A stretch of 64,000 nt of DNA, from contig NZ_LZIF01000005.1 of NCBI RefSeq assembly GCF_001667145.1, positions 50,597 through 114,596 of the forward strand, given 5' to 3'. The translations under genes and the position numbers were made by a program. Every line of letters begins with the position of its first letter. Positions within the stretch are counted from its first letter, which is position 1. The stretch comes from Mycobacterium sp. 852002-51971_SCH5477799-a. Lineage in GTDB: Bacteria > Actinomycetota > Actinomycetes > Mycobacteriales > Mycobacteriaceae. Below, in pieces: positions 54,534 through 62,821 of the stretch. The notes under the pieces were generated by a model. It had not been told where the DNA came from. It worked only from the letters and a program-made list of their open reading frames with translations, and made no database searches.

Positions 54534-54582
54534 CGTGGTGCCCCCACTAGGACTCGAACCTAGGACCTGCGGATTAAAAGTC
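54534..54582. repeat. attR, 49-bp core within tRNA-Lys
   Basis: Identical to 41270-41318. It covers the tRNA-Lys 3' half; the rest of the tRNA extends to 54611, so the gene stays intact after integration. Confidence 0.93.
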
Positions 54583-54611
54583 CGTAGCTCTACCAACTGA
54601 GCTATAGGGGC
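54536..54611 (-). tRNA. lysT: tRNA-Lys (anticodon UUU)
   Basis: 76 bases including an encoded CCA. The acceptor GCCCCTA pairs with TGGGGGC; the anticodon loop is CTTTTAA with TTT; T-arm GGTTCGAGTCC. It is the integration target of the 13.3-kb element. Confidence 0.96.
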
Positions 54612-54735
54612 CGCGGAGATTCAGGATACTTGGACCGGAAACGAGGCGCGTTTGAGGATTGGGCACACCGTGACCTAAGCTGACGTGGCTCCCAACGAAA
54701 CCACGTTGCGAGTACCCCGGAGTGATTCGGTTCTG

Positions 54736-54808
54736 GCCCCCATCGTCTAGTGGCCTAGGACGCCGCCCTTTCACGGCGGTAGCACGGGTTCGAATCCCGT
54801 TGGGGGTA
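54736..54808 (+). tRNA. gluT: tRNA-Glu (anticodon UUC)
   Basis: GCCCCCA/TGGGGGT acceptor, anticodon loop CTTTCAC with TTC, T-arm GGTTCGAATCC. No CCA encoded. It begins a three-tRNA rightward cluster. Confidence 0.96.
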
Positions 54809-54837
54809 CGCGACGCGGTGACGCGGAGCAGCAGCAA

Positions 54838-54914
54838 GGCCCTGTGGCGCAGTTGGTTAGCGCGCCGCCCTGTCACGGCGGAGGTCGCGGGTTCGAGTCC
54901 CGTCAGGGTCGCCA
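54838..54914 (+). tRNA. aspT: tRNA-Asp (anticodon GUC)
   Basis: GGCCCTG/CAGGGTC acceptor, anticodon GTC within CCTGTCACG, T-arm GGTTCGAGTCC, CCA encoded. It lies 29 bases after tRNA-Glu. Confidence 0.96.
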
Positions 54915-54941
54915 AGCGCGGCGAGGCACTCGCTGCCCTCC

Positions 54942-55015
54942 GGCCAGGTAGCTCAGTCGGTACGAGCGTCCGCCTGAAAAGCGGAAGGTCGGCGGTTCGA
55001 TCCCGCCCCTGGCCA
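54942..55015 (+). tRNA. pheU: tRNA-Phe (anticodon GAA)
   Basis: GGCCAGG/CCTGGCC acceptor, anticodon GAA within CTGAAAA, T-arm GGTTCGATCCC; after the discriminator A the sequence is CCG, so CCA is not encoded. Confidence 0.96.
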
Positions 55016-55057
55016 CCGAGAATCCGTCGAGTTCCACGCGCTGCAAGTAGTGCGGCG

Positions 55058-56539
55058 TCAAACCACGTAGGGCGCAATCAGAGTGGTGGCGCCCAGCACC
55101 ACCAACCCGATCAAGAACGCCACGATCGTGAAGCCCATCACCTGACGGACATTGAGTTTCGCTATCGCAAGCAGGGGCAACAGCCAGAACGGTTGGATCA
55201 TGTTCGCAACCCCTTCGCCGACGGCGACGGCCATGGACATCAACCCGAGGTAGGCCGGTGAGGTCTGACCGAGCGCCCGCGCCGAGTCGACCGCGATCGG
55301 GCCCTGCACCGCCCAGTGCCCCCCGCCGGACGGCACGAACAGGCTGATGATCAACGAGCCGATGAAGGTGAGGAACGGCAGCGTGTACTGCGTCGCGCCG
55401 CTCACGAGCCCGTGGGCCAGCAGCGTCTGCAAGGGCACGGCTTTGCCGTCGGCGTGGGAGGGCGGATAGCCGAGCAGCGCAACCAGCCCGCCGTACAGCG
55501 GGTATTGCAGCAGCAGCGGACCAGACACCTTTGCGGCTCCGGTGAATGCCCGGATGAACCGAATCGGCGTGCGGTGCAGCAGCGCACTCGTGATGGTGAA
55601 CAGCATGATCATCGAGGAGATGTTCAGCGCAAAACCACTGAGCCAGAAGTAGGCAGTGCCGGCGACGAAGACGACGACATTGAAAATCCACTGGTTTTCC
55701 AACCATTCGGCAAACGATCGCTTGCCCTGGGCCTTAACCTCGGGTTGGTCCTCGTCCTCGAACACAGCGGAATCGGGAGCAAGGCTTTGCGTCGGCTGCA
55801 TGCGCCAGATCGCAAGCGCGAGCAGTGTCAGCACGACGATCACCGACAGCCAGCTGTACGGCTGAAAGATCGTCAGCTTCAGCGCCACCGTGGCGCCAGT
55901 CATCTTGTGGATCACGTTGATTGGACTGCCGTCGTCGGTGTTCGCCAGCGCGATCGACGACGACAGCCCCTGCGTCCAGACGATGAAGCCCATGAAAGCC
56001 GCCGCGATGAGATAGCCGAAATGTGTGTCCGTGCAGCGCTTCGCGACCTGGCGGGCAACCAGCGCGCCTGCAACCAACCCGAGTCCCCAGTTCAGCAGGG
56101 AGAGTGCGGCACTCACAGCAAAACACAGCAGGGCGCCTTGCGCCTGATTGCTCGGCTTGCTCGCGATGTAGACGATGGCCCGCTTCAAAACCGGCGCCTC
56201 GGCGAGCGTGTAGCCGGTCACGAGGATCAAGACCATCTGGAAGGCGAAAGTGAAGATGTTCTGCGATCCCCACACGCCCCCGTACCACGCCTTGAGCATG
56301 CCGGTCGCCGAGGCGCCGTGCACCAAGAGCGCAACCAGCGCGGCCACGATGACGGTGAGGATGACCGCGAACAGGTACGGGTCGGGCATCAGGCGTTCGA
56401 CATACCGGACACAGAGTGCGGTGAACGCTTGGATGATGCTGCGGCGTCCGGGTTTACGTTCTTCTTCTCTTGACGGCCTTGCTCGTTCGGGCCCAGCCTC
56501 CGGCGTGTCGGCCGCGGCCATGGGGTCTTCGCTCGTCAT
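55058..56539 (-). CDS. Short-chain fatty acid transporter, AtoE family
   Basis: A 493-residue membrane protein with about 12 helices (for example PYLFAVILTVIVAALVALLV). Conserved AtoE segments are GYTLAEAPVLKRAIVYIA, LNWGLGLVAGALVARQVA, FVPSGGGHWAVQGPI and the C-terminal FWLLPLLAIAKLNVRQVMGF. The family is proposed to import short-chain fatty acids such as butyrate or acetoacetate. The first 50 residues are hydrophilic and poorly conserved; the ATG at 56539 (GAGGG upstream) is preferred over one at 56587. It converges on the tRNA cluster. Confidence 0.88.
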   Translation of the reverse strand: MTSEDPMAAADTPEAGPERARPSREEERKPGRRSIIQAFTALCVRYVERLMPDPYLFAVILTVIVAALVALLVHGASATGMLKAWYGGVWGSQNIFTFAFQMVLILVTGYTLAEAPVLKRAIVYIASKPSNQAQGALLCFAVSAALSLLNWGLGLVAGALVARQVAKRCTDTHFGYLIAAAFMGFIVWTQGLSSSIALANTDDGSPINVIHKMTGATVALKLTIFQPYSWLSVIVVLTLLALAIWRMQPTQSLAPDSAVFEDEDQPEVKAQGKRSFAEWLENQWIFNVVVFVAGTAYFWLSGFALNISSMIMLFTITSALLHRTPIRFIRAFTGAAKVSGPLLLQYPLYGGLVALLGYPPSHADGKAVPLQTLLAHGLVSGATQYTLPFLTFIGSLIISLFVPSGGGHWAVQGPIAVDSARALGQTSPAYLGLMSMAVAVGEGVANMIQPFWLLPLLAIAKLNVRQVMGFTIVAFLIGLVVLGATTLIAPYVV

Positions 56540-56659
56540 CGACCTGCCCTCGCATTGTGTGGCCAGCTCGCGTTCGGACGCGCGCATTGGCCGATCGTAA
56601 TGGACCTTGCGAAGGGGCGCTTCCTATCGGAAGCGGACTGTCGCCGGGAGCGGCCAGAG

Positions 56660-57499
56660 CTACTTGAGCATGCTCCCGGCGTCAACGGTGACCGGAAGAC
56701 CTGTGATATAACGCGATTCGTCGGAAGCCAGGAACAACACCGCGTTGCTGATGTCAACCGGCTCGACCCAGCCGACCGGCAGCACATGCATGAACTGCGC
56801 GGCGACCTTGAGGTCGTCCGGGCCGGGATTCTCCAGATCCGGCCGGAACAACTTCATGGTTCCCTCGTTCATGAACATCGGCGTGTTCACGTTGGTCGGG
56901 TGAACGGAGTTCACGCGGATGAAGTGCTGGCCGAGTTCCACGGCGAAGGCACGCATCAAGCCGACAACCCCGTGTTTGGCGGCGATGTAGTGACCGGTGT
57001 GCGGGTAGGCCTTGAGGCCGCCGACCGAGCTGGTCAAGATGATCGAGCCGCCCTGGCCCTGGGAAATCAAGTGCGGCACACCAGTTTTCACAGTCTTCCA
57101 AACGCCCGACAGGTTGACGTCGATCATGTCTCGCCAGTCGTTCTCACGGGTTTTGTCGAGAGTCTGTCCGCCATTACCGATTCCGGCGTTCGCGCAGATG
57201 ATGTCGAGGCGGCCGAGCTGTTCGACTCCGCCGTCCACCACCGCCTTCAGGGCGTCGTAGTCACGCACGTCGACTTCGGCGGTCACGATGCGCCGGTTGA
57301 GGCCCTTGACTAGATCGGCCGTCTTGGCCAGGTCATCCGGCGTCGATGGCGGGATCTCGCTGCTGCTGCTGATCGGTGTGCAGATGTCGACCGCGATGAT
57401 GTCGGCACCCTCCTGTGCCAGGCGCACGGCGTGGCTGCGGCCCTGACCCCTGGCGGCGCCGGTGATCAGCGCAACCTTTCCCTCAACTCTTCCACCCAT
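56660..57499 (-). CDS. Mycofactocin-coupled SDR family oxidoreductase
   Basis: A 279-residue SDR with TGAARGQGRSHAVRLAQEGAD (the GQGRSHA form and the long insertion ICTPISSSSEIPPSTPDDLAKTADLV after the second strand mark the mycofactocin-coupled subgroup, whose NAD is not freely exchanged), NAGIG, LTSSVGG with the catalytic Ser and HYIAAKHG with Tyr and Lys. It probably oxidises an alcohol, handing electrons to mycofactocin. A 13-bp operator-like sequence shared with the tetR/P450 promoter lies about 77 bases upstream, so the gene is likely coregulated with the P450. Confidence 0.88.
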   Translation of the reverse strand: MGGRVEGKVALITGAARGQGRSHAVRLAQEGADIIAVDICTPISSSSEIPPSTPDDLAKTADLVKGLNRRIVTAEVDVRDYDALKAVVDGGVEQLGRLDIICANAGIGNGGQTLDKTRENDWRDMIDVNLSGVWKTVKTGVPHLISQGQGGSIILTSSVGGLKAYPHTGHYIAAKHGVVGLMRAFAVELGQHFIRVNSVHPTNVNTPMFMNEGTMKLFRPDLENPGPDDLKVAAQFMHVLPVGWVEPVDISNAVLFLASDESRYITGLPVTVDAGSMLK

Positions 57500-57575
57500 G
57501 ACTGCACCTCACTGCCCTTGAAGCCGGATTGATGACGGTCCGGCGCGCATGTCGACGTATCGACCCCAGTTATTT

Positions 57576-57588
57576 GTCGGTCGATCAG
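57576..57588. promoter_or_regulatory. Shared 13-bp operator copy upstream of the SDR
   Basis: GTCGGTCGATCAG, exactly repeated at 58379-58391. It sits in the 200-base gap upstream of the SDR start; the flanks TTT-GTCGG-TCGATCA form a pseudo-palindrome of TetR size. Confidence 0.6.
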
Positions 57589-57699
57589 GAAGGGTGGCAG
57601 CATTTGATCGCGGTGTCAACAGCCGTCGGCGGGGAAGCGCGGTCGATTGGTGCGCCGCCGAAGCGATGCGGGGCGTATCGCGGGGAGGGCAGGCCGGTC

Positions 57700-58359
57700 C
57701 TACCTGCTCGGCGCCGGCGTGGCCGCGGGTGCCTTCAGCAGGCTCATCTGGCGTTCGACGAACGCGCGCAGCTCGTCGTGCCCCTGGGTGACGCCGACGG
57801 CGCTCTCGTTGCACAGGCTGCGCGCAACCTGTGCGATCAGCATCGAGATGGCCACCGGCGGGTATTCCTCGAGATCGATGTGGTTGGCGCGCAGGACCAT
57901 CGTTACCGCAGCTGTCTCGATGTCGCGAACCCGCTCGGCGTAAGCCTTGAGTTCGGCGCCAATTGCCTTGCGGTGGTTGGCTAATGCCATGAACTCGGCA
58001 TTCAGCGCCGTCACCGCCGAATCGCTGTTCATCAACCACAGCGCTTGCAGCGGGTCGTCGTCGGTCAGCAGGGCGCGCATGCGTGCCAGCGCGGTCTCGG
58101 CACCGGCGCGCAGCACCTCCACGAACAGGTCGTCCATCGTCAGGAAGTAGTAATAAACGAGGGCCTGCTTGACGCCGGCCTCGGCGGCCACTCGCCGCGA
58201 GGTGGCCGCGGCATAGCCCTCCTCGCGCATGATGCGCGCAGTGGCCTCGATGAGCTTGGTGCGCGCCCCCACGTCGGCGCCGCTCTTGGTGGGGCGCTTC
58301 GATGCGGGGTTGGGCGCGCCCGTTTTGCTTGACCGGCGCGCGCGATCCGTGGTAGGCAT
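57700..58359 (-). CDS. TetR family transcriptional regulator
   Basis: A 219-residue regulator with a helix-turn-helix at about 30-75 (ARTKLIEATARIMREEGYAA, RRVAAEAGVKQALVYYYF). AGGAT precedes the ATG at 58359. It is divergent from the P450 gene, with a 13-bp operator copy 20 bases from its start. It probably represses itself, the P450 and the SDR downstream of it. Confidence 0.87.
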   Translation of the reverse strand: MPTTDRARRSSKTGAPNPASKRPTKSGADVGARTKLIEATARIMREEGYAAATSRRVAAEAGVKQALVYYYFLTMDDLFVEVLRAGAETALARMRALLTDDDPLQALWLMNSDSAVTALNAEFMALANHRKAIGAELKAYAERVRDIETAAVTMVLRANHIDLEEYPPVAISMLIAQVARSLCNESAVGVTQGHDELRAFVERQMSLLKAPAATPAPSR

Positions 58360-58378
58360 ACCGCATCCTATCAATTTG

Positions 58379-58391
58379 GTCGGTCGATCAG
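58379..58391. promoter_or_regulatory. Shared 13-bp operator copy, tetR/P450 promoter
   Basis: GTCGGTCGATCAG, same as 57576-57588; longer context TTGGTCGGTCGATCA gives half-sites TGGTCGG and TCGATCA, partly symmetric. Confidence 0.65.
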
Positions 58392-58507
58392 TTTATGACC
58401 GTGAGCTCGCTTCGGCCGGGATGGAGGGGCCGCGGCCGCCTGCCCGCGCCAAGCCATCAGCGCGCCGGCGTGCCGCTTCGTAGGGCCAGGAAAAGGAAAT
58501 CGAACTC

Positions 58508-59788
58508 ATGACTGAACTCGCCGACGTCGATTACTTCACCGACGCCGACACCGCGCAAGATCCCTATGCCTATTGGGATTACCTGCGCAGCCGGGGCCCG
58601 GTGTTCCGCGAGCCGCATCACGGGGTTGTGGCGGTCACCGGTTACCAGGAAGTCCAGGCCGCCTTCAAAGACGTCGGTTCGTTCTCCGCGGTCAACGCGA
58701 TCGGCGGCCCATTTCCGCCATTGCCGTTCACGCCGGAAGGCGACGACATAAGCGAACAGATCGAGGCGCACCGCCACGAGTTTCCGATCTTCGAGCACAT
58801 GGTCGTCATGGACCCGCCGGAACACGAAAAGGCGCGCTCCCTGCTCGGGCGGCTGCTCACGCCGCGTCGGCTGCAGGAAAACAAGGACTACATCTGGCAA
58901 TTGGCCGATCGCCAGTTCGACGAATTCATCGCGAACGGTCAGTGCGAGTTCCTCGGCGAGTACGCAAAGCCGTTCGCGACTCTGGCGATCGCCGATCTGC
59001 TGGGGGTCCCCGAGGAGGACCGTGCCGAGATTCGTCACAACCTCGGGGCCGGTAACGCACCGGGCGCCAGGGTGGGCGCACTGGATCACGAACCGGTGGG
59101 CAGCAACCCGTTGCAGTACCTTGACGACCTGTTCAGTGCCTACATCGCCGACCGGCGGGAATGCCCCCGCGAAGACGTACTGACCGGCCTGGCGACCGCC
59201 ACGTACCCCGACGGCTCAACCCCACCGCTGCTGGAGGTCGTGCGACCGGCCACGTTCCTGTTCGCGGCGGGCCAGGAGACCGTGACCAAGCTACTCAGCG
59301 CCGCGGTGCAAGTTCTCGGTGACCAACCCGAGCTTCAGGCGCGGCTGCGCGCCGACCGAACCCTGATCGGCTCGTTCATCGAAGAGGCGCTGCGCATGCA
59401 GAGCCCCACCAAGGTCGACTTCCGGCTGGCGCGCAAGACCACCACTCTGGGCGGGGTGCACATCCCGGCTGGCACGGTCATCATGCTTTGCCTGGGAGCA
59501 GCCAACCGTGATCCTCGAAAATTCGACAATCCCAACGAATTTCACGTCGACCGGAAGAACGTCCGCGAGCACATCGCTTTCGGCCGCGGGATCCACACCT
59601 GCGCGGGCGCACCGCTGGCGCGCGTCGAAGGCCAAGTGACCATCAACCGTCTCCTGGACCGGACGCGCAACATCCGGATCAGCAAAGCCAAGCATGGGTC
59701 GCCGCCCAACCGCGAGTACAGCTACGAGTCCACGTTCTTGCTGCGCGGACTCAAGGAGTTGCATATCGAGTTCACCGAGGCTTGCTGA
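58508..59788 (+). CDS. Cytochrome P450
   Basis: A 426-residue bacterial P450. The I-helix is LFAAGQETVTKL (Ala-Gly-x-Glu-Thr), the ExxR motif is EEALR, and the heme loop FGRGIHTCAGAPLAR has Cys365 as iron ligand. The B-C loop (PLPFTPEGDDISEQ) is longer than usual. It monooxygenates an unknown lipophilic substrate, receiving electrons from a ferredoxin that is not encoded next to it. AAAGGAAA precedes the ATG. It is divergent from tetR with an operator copy between. An alcohol made by the P450 could be oxidised by the mycofactocin-type SDR. Confidence 0.93.
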   Translation: MTELADVDYFTDADTAQDPYAYWDYLRSRGPVFREPHHGVVAVTGYQEVQAAFKDVGSFSAVNAIGGPFPPLPFTPEGDDISEQIEAHRHEFPIFEHMVVMDPPEHEKARSLLGRLLTPRRLQENKDYIWQLADRQFDEFIANGQCEFLGEYAKPFATLAIADLLGVPEEDRAEIRHNLGAGNAPGARVGALDHEPVGSNPLQYLDDLFSAYIADRRECPREDVLTGLATATYPDGSTPPLLEVVRPATFLFAAGQETVTKLLSAAVQVLGDQPELQARLRADRTLIGSFIEEALRMQSPTKVDFRLARKTTTLGGVHIPAGTVIMLCLGAANRDPRKFDNPNEFHVDRKNVREHIAFGRGIHTCAGAPLARVEGQVTINRLLDRTRNIRISKAKHGSPPNREYSYESTFLLRGLKELHIEFTEAC

Positions 59789-60094
59789 CGAGCGCTAACC
59801 CTGTGCCGCAGGGCCTTTCACCGGTCGGTAGTAGACGATGTCGCCGCCGCCGACTCAATGCCCAAGAGGATTTCGGGGATCAACGTCCACGTGTGAAACG
59901 TCCGCGCGCCCTGCGGTTCGATTCGCCCGCGGCGCACACCGCCGCGTGCACGTCACGGCCAGCTGCTCGGTCGGCCGCCCCAAGGCTTGCTCGTCTAAGT
60001 GCCGCGCACGGGTGTCAGGTCGATCATCGGCATTGCGCCACCCTCCGCGCAGTCCGCGTGGTTTGCCGCGATGACCGCCATGCTCGTGGGCTGG
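59789..60094. other. Interval after P450 without a firm gene
   Basis: No ferredoxin gene is found here, though one often follows a P450. The sequence is GC-rich, with no long credible frame. A short possible membrane peptide starts at 59999 within it. Confidence 0.5.
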
Positions 60095-60145
60095 CTAGTT
60101 GCCGGCGGCACGTTCACGTTGTTGTTGCGCAGCCCGCAGGATTGA
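59999..60145 (+). CDS. Possible 48-residue membrane peptide or gene remnant
   Basis: From a GTG the frame reads VPRTGVRSIIGIAPPS and then AWFAAMTAMLVGWLVAGGT with FTLLLRSPQD at the end: one clear membrane helix and a protein-like composition. Its end overlaps the antisense end of the DUF5994 gene by 51 bases. It might be the last part of a decayed gene. Confidence 0.3.
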   Translation: MPRTGVRSIIGIAPPSAQSAWFAAMTAMLVGWLVAGGTFTLLLRSPQD

Positions 60146-60550
60146 GTCCGCGGCTACAAATGCGGGTTTGGTGCGGTCCGCACTCTCGATGGGTAGATTT
60201 GCGGCGCAGCGGAGCACCATCAGCGCCAACCCGCTGTGGGTCGCATACGAGACGACCAAAAGGTTCACGCGGGCCTGTACACCGAAGATGGTCATTACAT
60301 GCTGGCGTTTGCCTTCCCATCCCGGCCAATTGAGATCGGGTGGCCGTTGCAGCGACGACCAATTGACGTTGATGGATGTGACTTCTCCTAGTAACGGAGA
60401 TAGGACCGCGACAAGTTCGGGCAATTCATTCGTGATGCGATCTGCACGCGGCCACCACGCGCCGTCGATATCGCGGCCGAGTTCGCGAGCCACCGAGAGC
60501 CGGATGGGGGTGGATTGGCGTCGGGTAATGACCGGGGTTGTATAACCCAT
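60095..60550 (-). CDS. DUF5994 family protein
   Basis: A 151-residue protein: RLSVARELGRDIDGAWWPRADRITNELPELVAVLSPLLGE contains the DUF5994 hallmark GAWWPR, followed by INVNWSSLQRPPDLNWPGWEGKR. The family is found in multiple copies in mycobacteria; function unknown. AAGGAA precedes the ATG at 60550; a longer upstream frame was not accepted. Confidence 0.85.
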   Translation of the reverse strand: MGYTTPVITRRQSTPIRLSVARELGRDIDGAWWPRADRITNELPELVAVLSPLLGEVTSINVNWSSLQRPPDLNWPGWEGKRQHVMTIFGVQARVNLLVVSYATHSGLALMVLRCAANLPIESADRTKPAFVAADSILRAAQQQRERAAGN

Positions 60551-60908
60551 GGGCGGTTCCTTCGCGCTCGGCGTCGTCGGGTCCACGGACGCGGCACCGA
60601 CGGAGGAATCACATTGCCCGTCGGTGTCATCCGCAGCGATTGCGCAGTCGACCACCGCTGACAACGAACGGCTCCCTTTCGACGCTACGCCACCACCGGC
60701 CCACTTGGGCGATCGGGTGGCCACCGGTAGCGCGCGCAAGCCGGCACTGGTTGCCTGACCGCGTCCGGCGAATTCGCCCGTTGAACCCTATTCGTTTTCA
60801 ACGGCAAGAAATCGCCTGCGGTGCAAGAGGTGACGAGACGATGCATGCCATCTGCGCCGTGGAGCGGAATGACGCGTAGGGTGGTGGCAACGACGAGGAC
60901 GGGTCTAC
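60551..60908. other. Interval between DUF5994 and a small gene
   Basis: No firm gene. A possible stem, CCGTTGAA with TTCAACGG about 60779-60806, has an 11-base loop. A rightward 69-codon frame from 60549 has no ribosome binding site. Confidence 0.45.
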
Positions 60909-61142
60909 ATGGCAATAGAGAACTGGTGCGACGCGGTCGAAATACACCCATCGCAGATCCGCGTCGGTGACATCATCGGCACGCGGCGTCCCACCGAATT
61001 GCGCCTGACCGTCAAGATGATTAGTGGTCCGCAGAGTGGTCCGGGGCAGTGGACATTTTTTAGTCGAGACGACAGCGGTCAGCAGCGAACCAGTACCTTC
61101 GGGGAAGGCGAATTGGTCCGCAGGTACGCTAAAGCAGGCTGA
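60909..61142 (+). CDS. Small conserved-looking protein, unknown
   Basis: A 77-residue protein: MAIENWCDAVEIHPSQIRVG, then DIIGTRRPTELRLTVKMISG and a C-terminal part rich in Gln, Thr and Arg. GAGG precedes the ATG. The beta-like pattern with RVGDII resembles small beta-barrel proteins. Family unknown. Confidence 0.6.
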   Translation: MAIENWCDAVEIHPSQIRVGDIIGTRRPTELRLTVKMISGPQSGPGQWTFFSRDDSGQQRTSTFGEGELVRRYAKAG

Positions 61143-61164
61143 CATCCAAGCATCTCAACGCCGA

Positions 61165-61302
61165 TCAGCGACGTTGATCTGTAGATCCGCCGGTGTCGGG
61201 CCGATCGGAAAATGTCGGGTACTCGACCGGTTTCGCAGAGGCTTCGCCCGAAGCGACATATTTCGGTGCCTCTGGGTGGGAAAACAGGTTCGACTGGTCC
61301 AT
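61165..61302 (-). CDS. Small hydrophilic protein, unknown
   Basis: A 45-residue protein starting MDQSNLFSHPEAPKYVASGE. GGAAGGA lies six bases before the ATG, which supports translation. Longer frames upstream lack this signal. No function known. Confidence 0.5.
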   Translation of the reverse strand: MDQSNLFSHPEAPKYVASGEASAKPVEYPTFSDRPDTGGSTDQRR

Positions 61303-61694
61303 GGGGTGTCCTTCCGAATGAAGAGTTCGGCCGATACGCATTGCTGCCTGGCGTCGGACGACGATCGAATCGCACGCGTCCTCATTCGTGATTCGTTCGC
61401 GATTCGCGATGACCGCTCGAAACGCGGTTCCTGTCCACTCTACACGCAGCCGGCGCTGCGCCTGTAGCACTCGGGTCAGTTGCCGCCGTGGCGTGCCTTC
61501 TGCGTCCGAGAAGGCGGCTCGGTCAGCGTGCGGGCGCGCCGATTCCGCCGGTCACGGGCATTATTGCGCCCAGACCCGCTGCTAGGCGAATCAGTAAGCG
61601 ATGCAATAGTTTTCGAATTGTAGTCGCGCTCGTGCTACCCTGAGCCCGCATGGGTGTGTTTGGTACATCCGCTTTTGATGAGAGAAGTAAGTAA
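61303..61694. other. Upstream region of the cold-shock gene
   Basis: No supported gene. It contains repeats of ATTCG (GATTCGTTCGCGATTCGCGATG near 61389, cited in part) and, in the last 80 bases, AT-rich sequence likely to be the long 5' UTR and promoter typical of cold-shock genes. Confidence 0.45.
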
Positions 61695-61898
61695 ATGGCA
61701 CAGGGAACTGTGAAATGGTTCAACGGTGAAAAGGGCTTCGGCTTCATCACCCCTGACGAGGGCACGAAGGATCTCTTCGTCCACTACTCCGAGATCCAGG
61801 GAAATGGCTATCGCTCGCTCGATGAGAATCAGCGTGTTCAATTCGAGGTTGAGCAAGGAGCCAAAGGTCCCCAAGCGGTAGGGGTCAGCGCCGTCTGA
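61695..61898 (+). CDS. Cold-shock protein (CspA family)
   Basis: A 67-residue OB-fold protein with RNP1 KGFGFI and RNP2 DLFVHYS, binding single-stranded RNA/DNA. Sequence pattern [20 protein letters not shown] is canonical. Probably an RNA chaperone. It is monocistronic, ending in a strong terminator at 61918. Confidence 0.96.
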   Translation: MAQGTVKWFNGEKGFGFITPDEGTKDLFVHYSEIQGNGYRSLDENQRVQFEVEQGAKGPQAVGVSAV

Positions 61899-61917
61899 GA
61901 AGTTGACATACGTCACG

Positions 61918-61961
61918 GTGGGCTGGTGCGGTCGTTTCGTACCAGCCCACTGGTGTTTTTT
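61918..61961 (+). terminator. Intrinsic terminator of the cold-shock gene
   Basis: GTGGGCTGGT (61918-61927) and ACCAGCCCAC (61941-61950) form a perfect 10-bp stem with a 13-base loop, followed by TGGTGTTTTTT. It is 19 bases after the stop codon. Confidence 0.88.
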
Positions 61962-62036
61962 GGACTCTGGACGCCGGCCGCGACAACACCTGACACCTGA
62001 CCCGATTCAGATGGACAAACCAGGATAATTGACCGC

Positions 62037-62735
62037 ATGCGTCTGGCTTGGGTGCTGCTCTTGAGCATTGCGGTGGCGCTCGTGTCGGTGGGAGGGACGC
62101 TCACCGCGCACGCCGGCCCCGACGTGCCGCCAGTCAGCGAAGCCGCGCGCGCGGCGGGCTTCGTGGACATCCGCACTGTCATCCCCGACGCGATACTAGA
62201 TCTGCGCTACGCGACGGCAAACAATTTTACCCACACGCAGCTGTACCCGTCCGACGCCAGATGCCTTGTGCACCAATCAATGGCGCCCGGCCTGGCCGCC
62301 GCGGCCGGAGCGCTGCGCCCGCAGGGGCATCTGCTGGTGTTCTGGGATTGCTATCGGCCGCATGACGTTCAGGTCAAGATGTTCGCTCTGGTCCCCAACC
62401 CCGCTTGGGTGGCTCGGCCGAGCCCGTACGCGCACAGCCACGAGTCGGGGCGTTCGGTTGACGTGACCTTCACGACGACGCAGCAGCCATGCTCATCGGG
62501 GCTGTACGCGAGCGGACTTTGCCTAGCCGACATGGGTACCGACTTCGACGACTTCACGCCACGGGCAACCGCTTTCAATACCAACGGCATCGGTGCCGAC
62601 GCGGTCGCGAACCGGGCCGCGCTACGGAACGCCCTGAACTACGGCGGGTTGAAGGTGTACTCGGGCGAGTGGTGGCATTTCGACGGCCCGGGAGCCGGTG
62701 CCGACCAGCCGATCCTCGACGTACCCGTCGACTAG
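62037..62735 (+). CDS. Secreted D-Ala-D-Ala dipeptidase (M15D, VanX-like)
   Basis: A 232-residue protein. A signal peptide (MRLAWVLLLSIAVALVSVGG, cleaved near AHA-G) precedes an M15D domain: RYATANNFTHTQLYP, DCYRPHDVQ, HSHESGRSVDVTF (SxHxxGxAxD) with two zinc ligands and GEWWHFD with the catalytic Glu and the third ligand His. It cleaves D-alanyl-D-alanine in the periplasm; in mycobacteria this is thought to recycle peptidoglycan fragments. Two cysteines in PCSSGLYASGLC may form a disulfide. Confidence 0.93.
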   Translation: MRLAWVLLLSIAVALVSVGGTLTAHAGPDVPPVSEAARAAGFVDIRTVIPDAILDLRYATANNFTHTQLYPSDARCLVHQSMAPGLAAAAGALRPQGHLLVFWDCYRPHDVQVKMFALVPNPAWVARPSPYAHSHESGRSVDVTFTTTQQPCSSGLYASGLCLADMGTDFDDFTPRATAFNTNGIGADAVANRAALRNALNYGGLKVYSGEWWHFDGPGAGADQPILDVPVD

Positions 62736-62821
62736 ACGTCCCATAGCATGAGATAGAAATTCCACACAGTGGTGACCGCGCGTAAGCTGCCACACTAGAC
62801 GCGGCAAACCGAGGGGCCGCC

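Larger units (their letters stand above)
41270..54582. mobile_element. 13.3-kb integrated element at tRNA-Lys (satellite-like or reduced prophage)
   Basis: A perfect 49-bp direct repeat bounds the element; the right copy is part of an intact tRNA-Lys(UUU) gene and the left is its 3'-half duplicate. Inside are a tyrosine integrase, serine recombinase, excisionase-like proteins, a P-loop ATPase, a small-terminase-like zinc protein, a lone HK97-type capsid gene with small partners, a secreted Excalibur-type protein and an NLR-type pair. No portal, large terminase, protease, tape measure, tail or lysis gene was found. Codon choice and base composition are less GC-rich than the flanks, strongest at 51.6-54.4 kb. 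The chromosomal order on both sides resumes as in M. tuberculosis. Confidence 0.92.

Noticed and set aside
57509..58366. 285-codon leftward frame overlapping tetR
   Set aside because: Frame-shifted shadow of the TetR gene; Arg/His/Ala-rich with no domain.
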